DNA from: BACL21 sp038141525
GTDB lineage: Bacteria; Bacteroidota; Bacteroidia; Flavobacteriales; Flavobacteriaceae
Length of the DNA: 56,030 nucleotides
Reading direction: 5' to 3'
Assembly: GCA_038141525.1 (NCBI GenBank)
Contig: JAYQIF010000005.1
Location: 1-56,030 of the forward strand
This document shows positions 28,411-36,959 of the stretch, piece by piece. The translations under genes and the position numbers were made by a program. The notes below the pieces were generated by a model that saw nothing but the letters and a program-made list of their open reading frames with translations, ran no database searches and was not told the DNA's origin. The stretch's first letter is position 1; each line of letters starts with the position of its first letter.

Positions 28411-28439
28411 AAAGCCTTGCAGCGATGCAGGGCTTTTTT
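28411..28439 (+). terminator. Rho-independent terminator after tRNA-Ala
   Basis: The stem AAAGCCTTGCA/TGCAGGGCTTT (one G-T pair) with loop GCGA is followed by further Ts. It begins 8 bases after the tRNA CCA end and fits the end of the tRNA transcript. Confidence 0.85.
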
Positions 28440-28585
28440 ATTTGAAATAACTTACCCCTAATATGCCTAGAATCTTCCTTTTAAGCAACTTTCAGACAGT
28501 TGTGAGACAGTTAATCGTAAAATGAATTTAGAAGGGGTTGAGTTGTTGTTAAATAATGTTACATTTAAAAAGAAATATAAATACA

Positions 28586-28954
28586 ATGAAAAAACTACTC
28601 TACCTCCTTTTAGCAATAACCATTATCTCTTGTGGAGGAGACGATGACGAAACCACCAATTCCAGCAGCAATCTGACCATTAATCCTCCAACTTGGATTC
28701 AAGGAACTTATTATCAAGTATTTACAGCGGGAGAAGTCTTACCATATGGTTACGAATTTAAAGCAGATGATTTCTGTTCAATATCAAATAATTTGGCAAC
28801 GTGTAATAAAGAACAATTGGAGTTTTACGAGTCTGGCACTACTTTATTTGCTGATGTCTATGAGGAAAGTGATAACAGTAGGTATTTATTAGAAATTACG
28901 TTTCAATCTTTAACGTCAACTTATGAATTTGAGAAGGTTTCGCACAAGTATTAA
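28586..28954 (+). CDS. Small lipoprotein of unknown function
   Basis: 122 residues from the ATG at 28586, chosen because it starts the lipoprotein signal MKKLLYLLLAITIISCGGDDDE; an upstream start would put about ten extra residues before it. The acidic run after the cysteine is typical of Bacteroidota surface lipoproteins. The mature part (about 100 residues) has two cysteines (FCSISNNLATC) and short beta-strand-like stretches (GTTLFADVYEES, YLLEITFQSLTSTYEF). It might be a small lipocalin-like barrel, but this is a guess. Base use is more AT-rich than the housekeeping genes to the left. It is the first of three small plus-strand genes after tRNA-Ala. Confidence 0.65.
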   Translation: MKKLLYLLLAITIISCGGDDDETTNSSSNLTINPPTWIQGTYYQVFTAGEVLPYGYEFKADDFCSISNNLATCNKEQLEFYESGTTLFADVYEESDNSRYLLEITFQSLTSTYEFEKVSHKY

Positions 28955-29023
28955 ACAAATACTCCCTTCAGGAGATATAAACTATATATTACAATAATCA
29001 AGATAAATACAATAACAGAACTT

Positions 29024-29551
29024 ATGAAAAAATTATTTTTTATTACGATGCTTTTGGGAGTGTCGCTAGGTGTGAACGCCCAATGGGGCTTTACAGCCAA
29101 CTACCTTACCGCAACACCTAACCTCGAATATGAGGGGTTTTCTCTAGACGGAGAGTCATATTCTGGTTTTGGTGTGGGTGTAACTTATTTATTTGATGTC
29201 ACTGATCAGATTCAAGCAAGGCCAGAACTTATGTATGTTAACTACGGCACATCTGAATTCTCTTCAAGTTATTCCACCGTGATGATTCCTGTCCCCTTGA
29301 TATACGCTATTAATGATGATTTGAATGTTCAGGCAGGACTTGCATTAACCTATGCACTTGATGAGATTTCAGATGATGATGTTGACAATTCGAGTTCGTC
29401 AATCGGATTTGTTGTGGGTGCGGGATACTCGATAACGGAACGAGTATACGGACAGATACGATATATTCCACAGCTGACCAATTCGGTAAATGACCCAGAC
29501 GCAAGTTTAAAAATAAACAACCTTTCTTTTACATTGGGCTATAACCTTTAG
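29024..29551 (+). CDS. Outer-membrane beta-barrel protein (OmpX/opacity-like)
   Basis: 175 residues. A signal peptide (LLGVSLGVNAQ) is followed by alternating amphipathic strands typical of an eight-stranded barrel: GFTANYLTATPNLEY, YSGFGVGVTYLFDV, IQARPELMYVNYG, MIPVPLIYAINDDLNVQAGL and SIGFVVGAGYSITERVYGQI. The protein ends in LSFTLGYNL, close to the terminal aromatic pattern needed for BAM-dependent insertion. It should be a small outer-membrane barrel without enzymatic activity; the function is unknown. It stands alone, in the AT-rich stretch after tRNA-Ala. Confidence 0.78.
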   Translation: MKKLFFITMLLGVSLGVNAQWGFTANYLTATPNLEYEGFSLDGESYSGFGVGVTYLFDVTDQIQARPELMYVNYGTSEFSSSYSTVMIPVPLIYAINDDLNVQAGLALTYALDEISDDDVDNSSSSIGFVVGAGYSITERVYGQIRYIPQLTNSVNDPDASLKINNLSFTLGYNL

Positions 29552-29604
29552 AGTATTGGCGCAAAATATTTTGACTGAATAAGAGGCATATCCTCTTGTG
29601 TAAG

Positions 29605-29654
29605 TTCAGCCACGTCTAATCCACTTGAGTAAGTGAGGTACAGGGGTGGCTGAA
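29605..29654. repeat. Nested inverted repeat in intergenic region
   Basis: TTCAGCCAC (29605-29613) and its exact inverse GTGGCTGAA (29646-29654) enclose a smaller dyad CACTT-GAGT-AAGTG (29622-29635). A separate short stem AAGAGG-CATAT-CCTCTT lies at 29581-29597, just upstream. There is no T-run, so these are not classic terminators. The large dyad ends 17 bases before the next start codon and could affect its translation. Function unknown. Confidence 0.5.
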
Positions 29655-29671
29655 TAGCTAACTAAGGTATT

Positions 29672-30094
29672 ATGAAAAAACTGCTCTACGTATTGCTGCT
29701 AATATCTTTTGCTTCATTAGCACAAAGTAAAAGTCACTCATTCAAAAGCACAGTTTTACCAAAAACATTATTAATCCAAGACAATATAGAGCGTACAATT
29801 TACGATTATACCCAATCAGATGAACTCGGATTAATTAAGATGCAAGCACCATTTGGATGGACCGAACCTATTCTGGAGGCGCAGTTTGAGATTAGGGGAA
29901 TTGTACTAAAGGGCTTACTTGGATTAGAATATGCATTTGGCGAAGAACATATAATGAGTGGCAATGGGTTTGTTATTCCAAAAAACACACGCGTTAGAAT
30001 CTTTAATGCAGGTCAAGAAGAATTAATTTTGATAGAGGTTTTGAGACCGGCCTATAAAAAAGAATTGATAGAGCAGTTTAAAAACTTTAACTAA
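29672..30094 (+). CDS. Secreted cupin-like protein of unknown function
   Basis: 140 residues with a signal peptide (LLLISFASLAQSKS). The mature part reads as a small beta-rich domain with cupin-like features: LIKMQAPFGWTEPILEAQFE, LKGLLGLEYAFGEEHIM, GNGFVIPKNTRVRIFNAGQEE and LILIEVLRPAY. The sequence G-x-GFVIP-KNTRVRIFN resembles the second cupin motif, but the metal-binding histidines of motif 1 are not obvious (EEH is the only candidate). It may therefore be a non-enzymatic cupin. A structured intergenic repeat precedes its start. It is convergent with the T9SS thioredoxin-like gene. Confidence 0.6.
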   Translation: MKKLLYVLLLISFASLAQSKSHSFKSTVLPKTLLIQDNIERTIYDYTQSDELGLIKMQAPFGWTEPILEAQFEIRGIVLKGLLGLEYAFGEEHIMSGNGFVIPKNTRVRIFNAGQEELILIEVLRPAYKKELIEQFKNFN

Positions 30095-30122
30095 GCCATA
30101 GAGGCATATCGTAGTCTATGGT

Positions 30123-30922
30123 CTAACGCACTACAAAATTCATGTTGGCATTGCCTTTGTCCCCCTCGACTGAAAGGAAGTAGTTTCCGGAGGATAAATT
30201 AACCGGGATACTCACTGAGTTGCCATCTACGGATCCCGTTAATAAGACGCGTCCAATGGCGCTGTAAACAGTATATTTTCCGGTTTGGGCCTGCGAAAGC
30301 TGTACATGCAGCGTGTTTTGACTTTGTACAGGATTCGGGTAAAGGGCTAGTTCCAAAGCCTTTGGCGCACCCACATTTAATACATTACATTCCATCGGTT
30401 CTGGATCAAAGCCTGCCGGGAATGCTGCTTCAAAAGTTTCCACCCCAGTAAGCGGCCAAATATCCGTATTGATGATTACATTGTCCGGACTGATCAAACA
30501 AAAGGTAGGGTAAGCGCTTACGCCAAAGTTATTGTCTACGGCCTCACCACCCCTTCATTACTCACCGCTGGGGCATGATTAAAAGGCCCACCAAAGGTCT
30601 CTTCGTACTGGATGACTTGCTGGTCATTATCAAATCCGTTGTTGATCGACAAGCAATAAACCTGGCCTTCATTACAACCATAACGGTCATGCAGTTCGTT
30701 GTAGGTTGCTTGCCATGTTTGGCATGGGCCACAGTTCACAAAGAAAAAGTCTAAAAAAACATATTTACCCGAAGCCGTAATGCTGTAAAGATTGTGTTCA
30801 ACACCGTCTGTATCGGTGACTGTAAAATCATCGACAATATCTCCAACGTTGTAGTTTGTCGCTTGGGCATTGGCCGCAATGGACATGCTTATCAGTCCAA
30901 AAAATAAGAGTAATTTTTTCAT
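30123..30922 (-). CDS. Secreted thioredoxin-fold protein with T9SS type A sorting domain, one frameshift
   Basis: About 266 residues when joined. From the start at 30922 there is a signal peptide (SMSIAANAQ), then a TlpA/AhpC-TSA-like domain (VGDIVDDFTVTDTDG, YVFLDFFFVNCGPCQTW with the CGPC active site). The first frame stops just after SNEGVVRP. Adding one base to the C-run at 30550-30553 (+ strand) gives SNEGGGEAVDNNFGVSAYPT, which contains the conserved cis-proline region (YPT). It then continues through ISPDNVIINT to a T9SS type A sorting domain (LYPNPVQSQNTLHVQ to MNFVVR). It is predicted to be a secreted or surface oxidoreductase or disulphide protein. The break is most likely a sequence error. 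Confidence 0.82.
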
Positions 30923-31057
30923 AAAATAGAGGTTCAAGTAAATATCTTGTTAAGACAAACTGCAGTTTTCAAACATTTAGGATTTTGGCAAATTAGACCA
31001 GTCCCAGCTTTTGGACGCAGAAAGTTTTTGAAAGATAGTGAATTGTTGAATACTATT

Positions 31058-32332
31058 TTACCGAACAACAAACTGTTTCCTCGCGATCCCTTTGGCCGTA
31101 GTGACCACAATGAAATAAGCCCCGGAAGCTAAATTGTCTATTTGCACTTGGAAATCATTGGTTACTGTAGCTTGTTTGACAAGCGCCCCATGAGTGGAAT
31201 AAATGGTATAACGCTCAATGCGCTCTGCTGCCTCAAGAGTGAAATGATTTAACGCCGGATTCGGATAAATCTTTAAATCCACGATAGCCTCCGACGCATT
31301 TGCTGCGTTTGGATTTGAGGCCGATAGATTATAAAAAGCATTAGCAAACGAATAGTTGTCTGCCTGAAGCTCATAGAAATAGTTATCGTTGTTTATTGGC
31401 GTAGAAGCAATGATGTTAGCGTTAGACACGTCGACTAACTTCAGAAAACCGCCAGTTTCGTTTTGTACGCGAACAATATAGGTTTGGGTTTGCTGGTCAA
31501 AACACAAGCCGCCTAGGGCATAACCGGGGATAAAGCCACTCATTACAGCGCTTTGAGGATCGATTACTGTGGAGACTCCCGTGGTTAGATCAATTTCCGC
31601 CAAACGCAGATCGGTATAATAAGTTTGATAGGTTTGACTGTAATTGTCGTAATCGGTGTCTTGGTATAATCCGTAAAGTTTACCTCCATTTTGGTTGTTA
31701 AACTCCAAGGCAGAATATCGATCGTCATTTTGCCAAATGGTTGGTGCACTTAAAATAGCGCCCGTGGTAGTGTCAATACTATAGAGTTTGTAATCGTTTG
31801 TGTCAACTCCGATAAAAATGTAGGTGCCGGTATTGGAGTCGAATGTGGAATTCCCAATGGCTACGGCATCAACCCCAGGCAGGATGGCAATAGAAGAGAC
31901 TAGTCCAGTGGTTAAATCGATTTCTCCAAAATGTTCTGCAGATCCATCCCACCAGAGACCATAGGCCTTTTGGGTTTGTAAATCATACTCCATTTCAATG
32001 GCCTGAGTCGCACTAAAAGGCGTACTTGTAGTTTCTAGGTCGTCCAGATCCATGACGTACAGTTGTTGGTTGTTTTGGGTGTCAAAACCCCAACAGATGT
32101 AGCGACTGTTTTGTTGATCATAGGTTGATGCCCCAGCAGCTACAGCGATTAGAGAATTCGAGCTGAGTACAATTTCTGTGCTTCCGCTCATTGGATCTAT
32201 GGTGACAACATCAAAAGGAATTGTGGAAGAGCCGTTTTCTGTTTTCTTTAAGCCGTATAGGATTTGACCAAAGGCTGCCCCTGTTGTAATCATCATTAGT
32301 GCAATGATGAAAACCAATTTTATCTTTTTCAT
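31058..32332 (-). CDS. Secreted beta-propeller-like protein with T9SS type A sorting domain
   Basis: 424 residues. The signal peptide is MKKIKLVFIIALMMITTGAA with cleavage near AFGQ. The body (about 25-335) has repeated segments of the form Q-x-x-YVxD-DLxT and YSIDTTTGAILSAP, LYGLYQDTDY, LRLAEIDLTTGVST, which look like propeller blades. Several tie a value to 'dLTTG'. The last 75 residues form a T9SS type A sorting domain (LKIYPNPALNHFTLEA, YTIYSTHGALVKQ, LASGAYFIVVTTAKG, ARKQFVVR). It is exported by type IX secretion. It has no catalytic motif. Its transcription is independent of the thioredoxin-like gene downstream, about 135 bases away. Confidence 0.78.
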   Translation of the reverse strand: MKKIKLVFIIALMMITTGAAFGQILYGLKKTENGSSTIPFDVVTIDPMSGSTEIVLSSNSLIAVAAGASTYDQQNSRYICWGFDTQNNQQLYVMDLDDLETTSTPFSATQAIEMEYDLQTQKAYGLWWDGSAEHFGEIDLTTGLVSSIAILPGVDAVAIGNSTFDSNTGTYIFIGVDTNDYKLYSIDTTTGAILSAPTIWQNDDRYSALEFNNQNGGKLYGLYQDTDYDNYSQTYQTYYTDLRLAEIDLTTGVSTVIDPQSAVMSGFIPGYALGGLCFDQQTQTYIVRVQNETGGFLKLVDVSNANIIASTPINNDNYFYELQADNYSFANAFYNLSASNPNAANASEAIVDLKIYPNPALNHFTLEAAERIERYTIYSTHGALVKQATVTNDFQVQIDNLASGAYFIVVTTAKGIARKQFVVR

Positions 32333-32478
32333 AGAGACAAAAATAAAGGTTTTCGATGGATTTATGTCAAAGTCAAGCCCTACCGCATTGGCCTTCTGCT
32401 TTTAGCCCGATCTCCACTTTTTTCATGTTTTGAGAATAATCCATGATTCAGGTCGTTATCTTGACTAAAACACTTTAT

Positions 32479-33011
32479 ATGAGCAGACTAGCGTGTTTTT
32501 GTTTTTATGCTTTTGCACGCCTCTTTTATGGGCCCAAACTCCAGATCAATTAAAGGCCCTCGAGGTGCACAATAAAGAGCGCGCGCGGGTCGGGGTTCCG
32601 GCTTTAATTTGGAACAAAAACCTCGAGGCTGATGCCAAAAAATACGCGGACTACCTCGCAGCTAAAGAGCAGTTCAAACACAGTAAAGACCTAGAGGACC
32701 TGAATCAAGGAGAAAATCTCTATTCTTTTCATTCCTATACCACGATCAATAACCGAAAAAGACCAAATCTCGAACCACGAGATTATTGCGTGGACGCTTC
32801 AGAGAGCTGGCTCGAGGAGAAGAAAGACTACACCTACGCCGAAATCGGTAGCCGTAAAAACAGAAACAAAGTCATCGGGCATTACACCCAAATGATTTGG
32901 GACAGCACAAAGGAAGTGGGCATCGCTTATTCAGTGAGTAAATCGGGCAAGGTCTACGTCGTAGCCCGCTACTTCCCCAGTGGCAATTGGGTTGGGGAGT
33001 ATCCTTATTAA
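32479..33011 (+). CDS. CAP-domain (SCP/PR1-like) secreted protein, likely frameshift in signal peptide
   Basis: About 177 residues. The CAP domain is clear: LKALEVHNKERARVGVPAL, WNKNLEADAKKYADYLA, DLNQGENLY, WLEEKKDYTY, IGHYTQMIWDSTKEVGIAYS and VVARYFPSGNWVG. The histidines and glutamates of the CAP cavity (GHYTQMIW, GEN) are present. The open frame for this domain has only a GTG start at 32493 and a short signal. An ATG at 32479 in another frame reads MSRLAC. Adding one T to the T-run at 32496-32500 fuses them into a good signal peptide (MSRLACFLFLCFCTPLLWAQ). I therefore prefer the start at 32479. It is likely exported; the role is unknown. Confidence 0.8.
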
Positions 33012-33027
33012 TCAGTAGCTGTAGTTA

Positions 33028-35647
33028 TCAGTAACTGTCCTTTAGGGTTTGAATTTTAAGACTTTGGTCATTGGCCGTGAACGATTCCAGGTCATGACCT
33101 CCTGAGGAAGCCTGAGCGGATTTACTTAGGGTAATGGTTTTCTCCTCGCCGGGTAGCAAGTCAAAATAATTTTCCGAAAAGTTGCCCGGCAAATCACTCG
33201 ACACAAACACATTCTTAGCCAAACGCTCTGCTTTGAGGGTTACGGCGTAACGATCGGCAAAGTCTGAAACACTATAAGTGATGCCCGGATCGGGGAGTTT
33301 AAGCTCTTTGGGAGGCACTAAGTAAATCTTGTTTTCAGCCAAAATCATTGTCATTTTCCGAATGAAACTCAGCTTTGATCACGAGCTGATTTAATGGGCC
33401 AGTTTCCGAAATTGCGCTCATAGGAATTTCAAAAACTAGGTTCGTTTGATTGGCTTTGACTAAAACGGGCTCATTCCACTTGCCGAGCACTGCTCCATTA
33501 AAATTCAGTAGCTCAATTTGAATTTGGCCGGAAGTATCAGCTAGCTCGTCGGAAACCAGGTAAAAACTCATTTGGTCGTCCTGAATTTCGTGACTCAGTA
33601 AGTAAGGCTTAAATGCCTCTTTCACCCGGTAATGAAGGGCCTTCCATTTGCCGTAATAATCGATGCCTGACCAAGACGCCACCGGCCAACAATCATTGAG
33701 TTGCCAATAAAGCGTACCCATGCATTGGTCTCGATGACGACGATGGGCCTCTATGGCCATTGTAACCCCTTTGGCCTGAAGTAATTGACTCACATATAAG
33801 TAGGACGCAAAGTCTTTAGGCTTTTTATAATCCCGAAGCATGTACTCTTCGATGGTTTCATTACCAATACTCGAGCGCTGATGCGAGGTCATGACCTCAG
33901 AGTAGAGGTCATGGTCCTCAGGGGTGGTGTATTTCAGTACAGAATTATATTCGGGAAAAGATTGAAATCCATACTCCGACATAAATCGAGGGATGGCGGT
34001 ATTATACTCTTCAAAGGCTTTTTTACCCCACCAAACCCACCAGTAATGCACGTCACCACTGTCATATTGTTCTTTAACCCCCGTGTCGGCAGAAGGGGAG
34101 GAGGACCAATAATTTCGATCACCATCGTATTGTGCGACGACCTCCGGAAGCACTTTGTGAAAAAGCGCGTCATAAGCGTTCCAAATTGAATCCGCCACAG
34201 CTTGCGATTGCTCTTTGGCCACCTGCTCCTTCCATCCCCAATTTTCCCAGGCCGAAAGGCTTTCATTGTTGCCGCACCAAAGGGCAATAGAGGTGTGATT
34301 TCTCAGCCTTTTGACATTGTCAATGGCCTCTTGTTTGACGTTGTCCAAAAACTCTGGGTCACCTGGGTACACTGCGCAAGCAAACATAAAGTCTTGCCAA
34401 ACCAGCAATCCATATTCATCGCACAGGGCATAAAACTCATCTAGTTCATAAATTCCTCCACCCCAAATGCGGATCATATTCATGTGTGCGTCCCTTGCGG
34501 ACTCTAATAAAAATTTATAGTGGTCCGAGTTGGGTCGTGTCAAAAATGGGTCTTGCGGAATGTAGTTTGTCCCTTTCATAAATACGGGCACCCCATTGAC
34601 TTTAAAGTAAAAGGACGTCCCGAAATTATCCGGCTCTCTGATGAGTTCCAGGGTACGCAAACCAATCTTTTGTGTTTTTTGATCGGTGTTTTGTCCTTGT
34701 GAAATGCGCACACCGACCTCATAAAGGTGTTGGTCCCCTAGGCCATTAGGCCACCAAAGCTCGGGGTTCTCGATGATAAACGGAATCTGTAGATTGTTGA
34801 TTCCAGAATTCAAGGCGACTTGCTCGGTCTGAATTCTCACACCGTCTACTATAATTTCTACTTGGGCCAAATTATTGTCTGCAGACTTTGTGGCCATAAT
34901 TTCGAGTTGTGCGGTAAGCAGCGCTTCATCTTCTTGAATAGTTTGCCTTATAAATACGTCCTGAATCTTTACAGCACTCCAAGCTTCCAAAGTAATTGGG
35001 CGCCAAATGCCAGAGGTCACCAGGCGTGGCCCCCAGTCCCAGCCAAAGTGATAACCGGCTTTGCGGGTAAAAATACTGACTTCTTTTTGGCCCTCAACCT
35101 GGCCGATTTTGGCCAAATCATTGCCCGACATGGGGATGCTGTACCCTAGGGCATCAAATTTTTCTATCCCTTTTTTAATGGGCGATTCGAATAGGATTTC
35201 TAGCGTATTGTTTTGAGGTTTGAGCAGGGTTTTAACCGGCAAAGTAAAGCGGCGAAACATATTGTCGCTCCTTAGGATAAGACTGTCATTGAGCCGCACC
35301 TTGGCGTAAGTATCAAGCCCCTCAAAATTTAGGGCGATGTAGTCCTGGGCCAGTATTTTTTCAGTCACATCAAAAGTGCTGCGATACATCCAGTCTTTTT
35401 TGTCAATCCACTGCAACTGGTGTTCGTTTAGTCGGTAAAAAGGATCCTTGATCAGCCCGAGATTTAACAAATCGGTATGCACAGTGCCCGGGACCTCTGC
35501 TGCAGCCCACTGCTGATCGTCCGCTGCCTTAAAAGACCAGTCTTTATTGAGTTCCATAACCAGCGGCGCTTGCTTGGATTCACACCCTATAAGGACCAGT
35601 ATTGAAAAGCCAATCAGATATAATTTGTTTAGATTCTTAAAGGCCAT
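33028..35647 (-). CDS. Beta-mannosidase, glycoside hydrolase family 2, one frameshift
   Basis: About 870 residues when joined, as expected for a GH2 beta-mannosidase. From 35647 there is a lipoprotein signal (GFSILVLIGCESKQ). The sugar-binding domain follows (WQ-x-AEVPGTVHTDLL, IKDPFYRLNEHQLQWID, NFEGLDTYAKVRLND, FHFGWDWGPRL-like GYHFGWDWGPRLVTSGIW). The catalytic TIM barrel has RIWGGGIYELDEFY, IALWCGNNES (acid/base) and PRFMSEYGFQSFP (nucleophile). The frame breaks near 33341-33344; removing one base from this run gives HSENDNDLAENKIYLVPPKEL and joins the C-terminal Ig-like domain (to 33028). It should release mannose from mannan or N-glycan-like oligosaccharides. It stands alone, outside the laminarin locus. 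Confidence 0.9.
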
Positions 35648-35731
35648 GGGAACTTAATTTGATTACGTTTTGAATAAAAATAGGGAACTATTTTTAATTT
35701 TATGCCACGACCTTTTTAACCACCCCCAAGG

Positions 35732-35795
35732 AGGGGTCCGCAAAAATGCGGACAAGCGAGGCATATAAAAAAGGGAGCGCTTTTACACACTCCCT
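35732..35795 (-). terminator. Hairpins downstream of the CPXCG/mannosidase gap, one terminator-like
   Basis: GTCCGCA-AAAA-TGCGGAC (35736-35753) is a perfect 7-bp stem with a 4-base loop. It is followed by AGGGAG (35772-35777) and CTCCCT (35790-35795), which on the minus strand form a 6-bp stem with a 12-base loop and then TTTTTT. The region 35648-35874 holds no gene. On the minus strand the structure lies upstream of the mannosidase, so it could end an antisense transcript or attenuate the mannosidase gene. Function unknown. Confidence 0.4.
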
Positions 35796-35874
35796 AATTC
35801 AAAAGGACTGCATTATGATGATACAGCCCCAAACACTGACCTAAATATACGTCCATTACTTTAACTTTGCCTCC

Positions 35875-36056
35875 ATGATCGAGCAATTTTTCACATGTCC
35901 CTATTGTTGGGAGGAACAATTTAAATGGGTGGATGGGTCCGTGTCTGAACAGGAATTCATCGAAGACTGCGAAGTGTGTTGCAATCCCATACATTTTACG
36001 CCCATTCGGCCTATGGTGAAGTCCAATCCTTTTCTGCTGAGGCTATTGGACAATAA
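35875..36056 (+). CDS. CPXCG-type cysteine-rich small protein, one frameshift
   Basis: About 61 residues when corrected. The N-terminus MIEQFFTCPYCWEEQFKWVD, then FIEDCEVCCNPI, places two CPYC/CxxCC-type zinc-ribbon pairs as in the CPXCG family of short proteins found across bacteria. As written, the frame continues to 36120 with unrelated residues. Adding one T to the T-run at 35994-35997 instead gives FYAHSAYGEVQSFSAEAIGQ and a stop at 36054-36056, the length and end typical of the family. The function of the family is not known. It lies alone between the mannosidase (divergent) and a secreted protein gene. The evidence for the frameshift is the match to the family's length and ending. Confidence 0.75.
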
Positions 36057-36223
36057 GGACTTAGTTTTTGTCCAGAGATATCTTATAGTTTCGAGAATTC
36101 ATCTTGATAAAATAGCATGAACAGAGTGTAATTTTAATCAAATATTATATTGCAAATCACAACAAAAGTTGCTACTTTCACTTTTTGGAATATCAAGTCA
36201 ACCTTACTTTTAAAACAACCACT

Positions 36224-36913
36224 ATGAAAAAATTACTTATTGCGTTTTTAATTAGCACCACAGGGTTTTTAAATGCCCAGCAAATGGCCTTTAATTTTGT
36301 AGAAATCACAGCCAAAGAAAATTCACAAGACAAAATAGCAGAGCTCTTTGATGAGTTTTTTGGAGAGCGTGAGCGAAAATCGGGAGGCGTCTTTCTTGAG
36401 CGCTTACGTCACGGCCGCGAGGATGGACGAACCCATATAATTGTATTTCTTTGGGAACTAGACAACGGTGGATGGGTAACTAAGCCCTCTGAGGCTGAGG
36501 GAGACGCATTTTGGCGGGGCATTAGAAATCATGTAGAATCATGGGGCTCAGCCAGAGCGGGGAGAATCATGAACCTTCACCCAGGAGATACCGAAAAATA
36601 TCCAACCATTCATATTTGGGATATAAAATCAGGGGACCCCAAAGCATTTGCCGCTGCCCAAGCAGAGCTGGTAAATAATTCAAACGGAGCATTTGACGGC
36701 CGCACGGTTGCCTTTGGCACATACGACGTGAATAAACCAAATGGCGCAACTCATTGGGCGCTAGTGGCGGGCGAAGATTTAAACGATCATATGAGTTTAT
36801 ATCAGCAATTGCAGACCACTGAATCAAAAGCGTTTTATAAGTATATAGAGGACCGCGGCGAAGCTGTTCAGATGCAAGATTTCATTGTAGAACGACTTAA
36901 AACCTATCAATAA
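36224..36913 (+). CDS. Secreted protein, probably tandem ferredoxin-like (dimeric alpha/beta barrel) domains
   Basis: 229 residues from the ATG at 36224, chosen because it gives a good signal peptide (MKKLLIAFLISTTGFLNAQ). The mature protein resembles tandem dimeric alpha/beta barrel domains: MAFNFVEITAKENSQDKIAE, THIIVFLWELDNGGWV, then KAFAAAQAELVNNSNGAF, THWALVAGEDLNDHMSLYQ and KAFYKYIEDRG. This fold is used by NIPSNAP-like and antibiotic-biosynthesis-monooxygenase-like proteins. I see no defined catalytic residues. It is probably periplasmic or surface-exposed. It stands alone before the esterase gene. Fold assignment is by pattern only. Confidence 0.6.
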   Translation: MKKLLIAFLISTTGFLNAQQMAFNFVEITAKENSQDKIAELFDEFFGERERKSGGVFLERLRHGREDGRTHIIVFLWELDNGGWVTKPSEAEGDAFWRGIRNHVESWGSARAGRIMNLHPGDTEKYPTIHIWDIKSGDPKAFAAAQAELVNNSNGAFDGRTVAFGTYDVNKPNGATHWALVAGEDLNDHMSLYQQLQTTESKAFYKYIEDRGEAVQMQDFIVERLKTYQ

Positions 36914-36959
36914 ACATATCCGCACTGACTTAAATTGAATCGGTTACAAAATCAGTTTT

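Noticed and set aside
29583..35766. The short motif GAGGCATAT at 29583, 30101 and 35758
   Set aside because: Nine bases three times in 56 kb, with different contexts; too little to call a repeat family.
35875..36120. CPXCG gene extended to 81 residues as written
   Set aside because: The last 40 residues do not fit the family; a one-base correction gives the family's length and ending at 36056.
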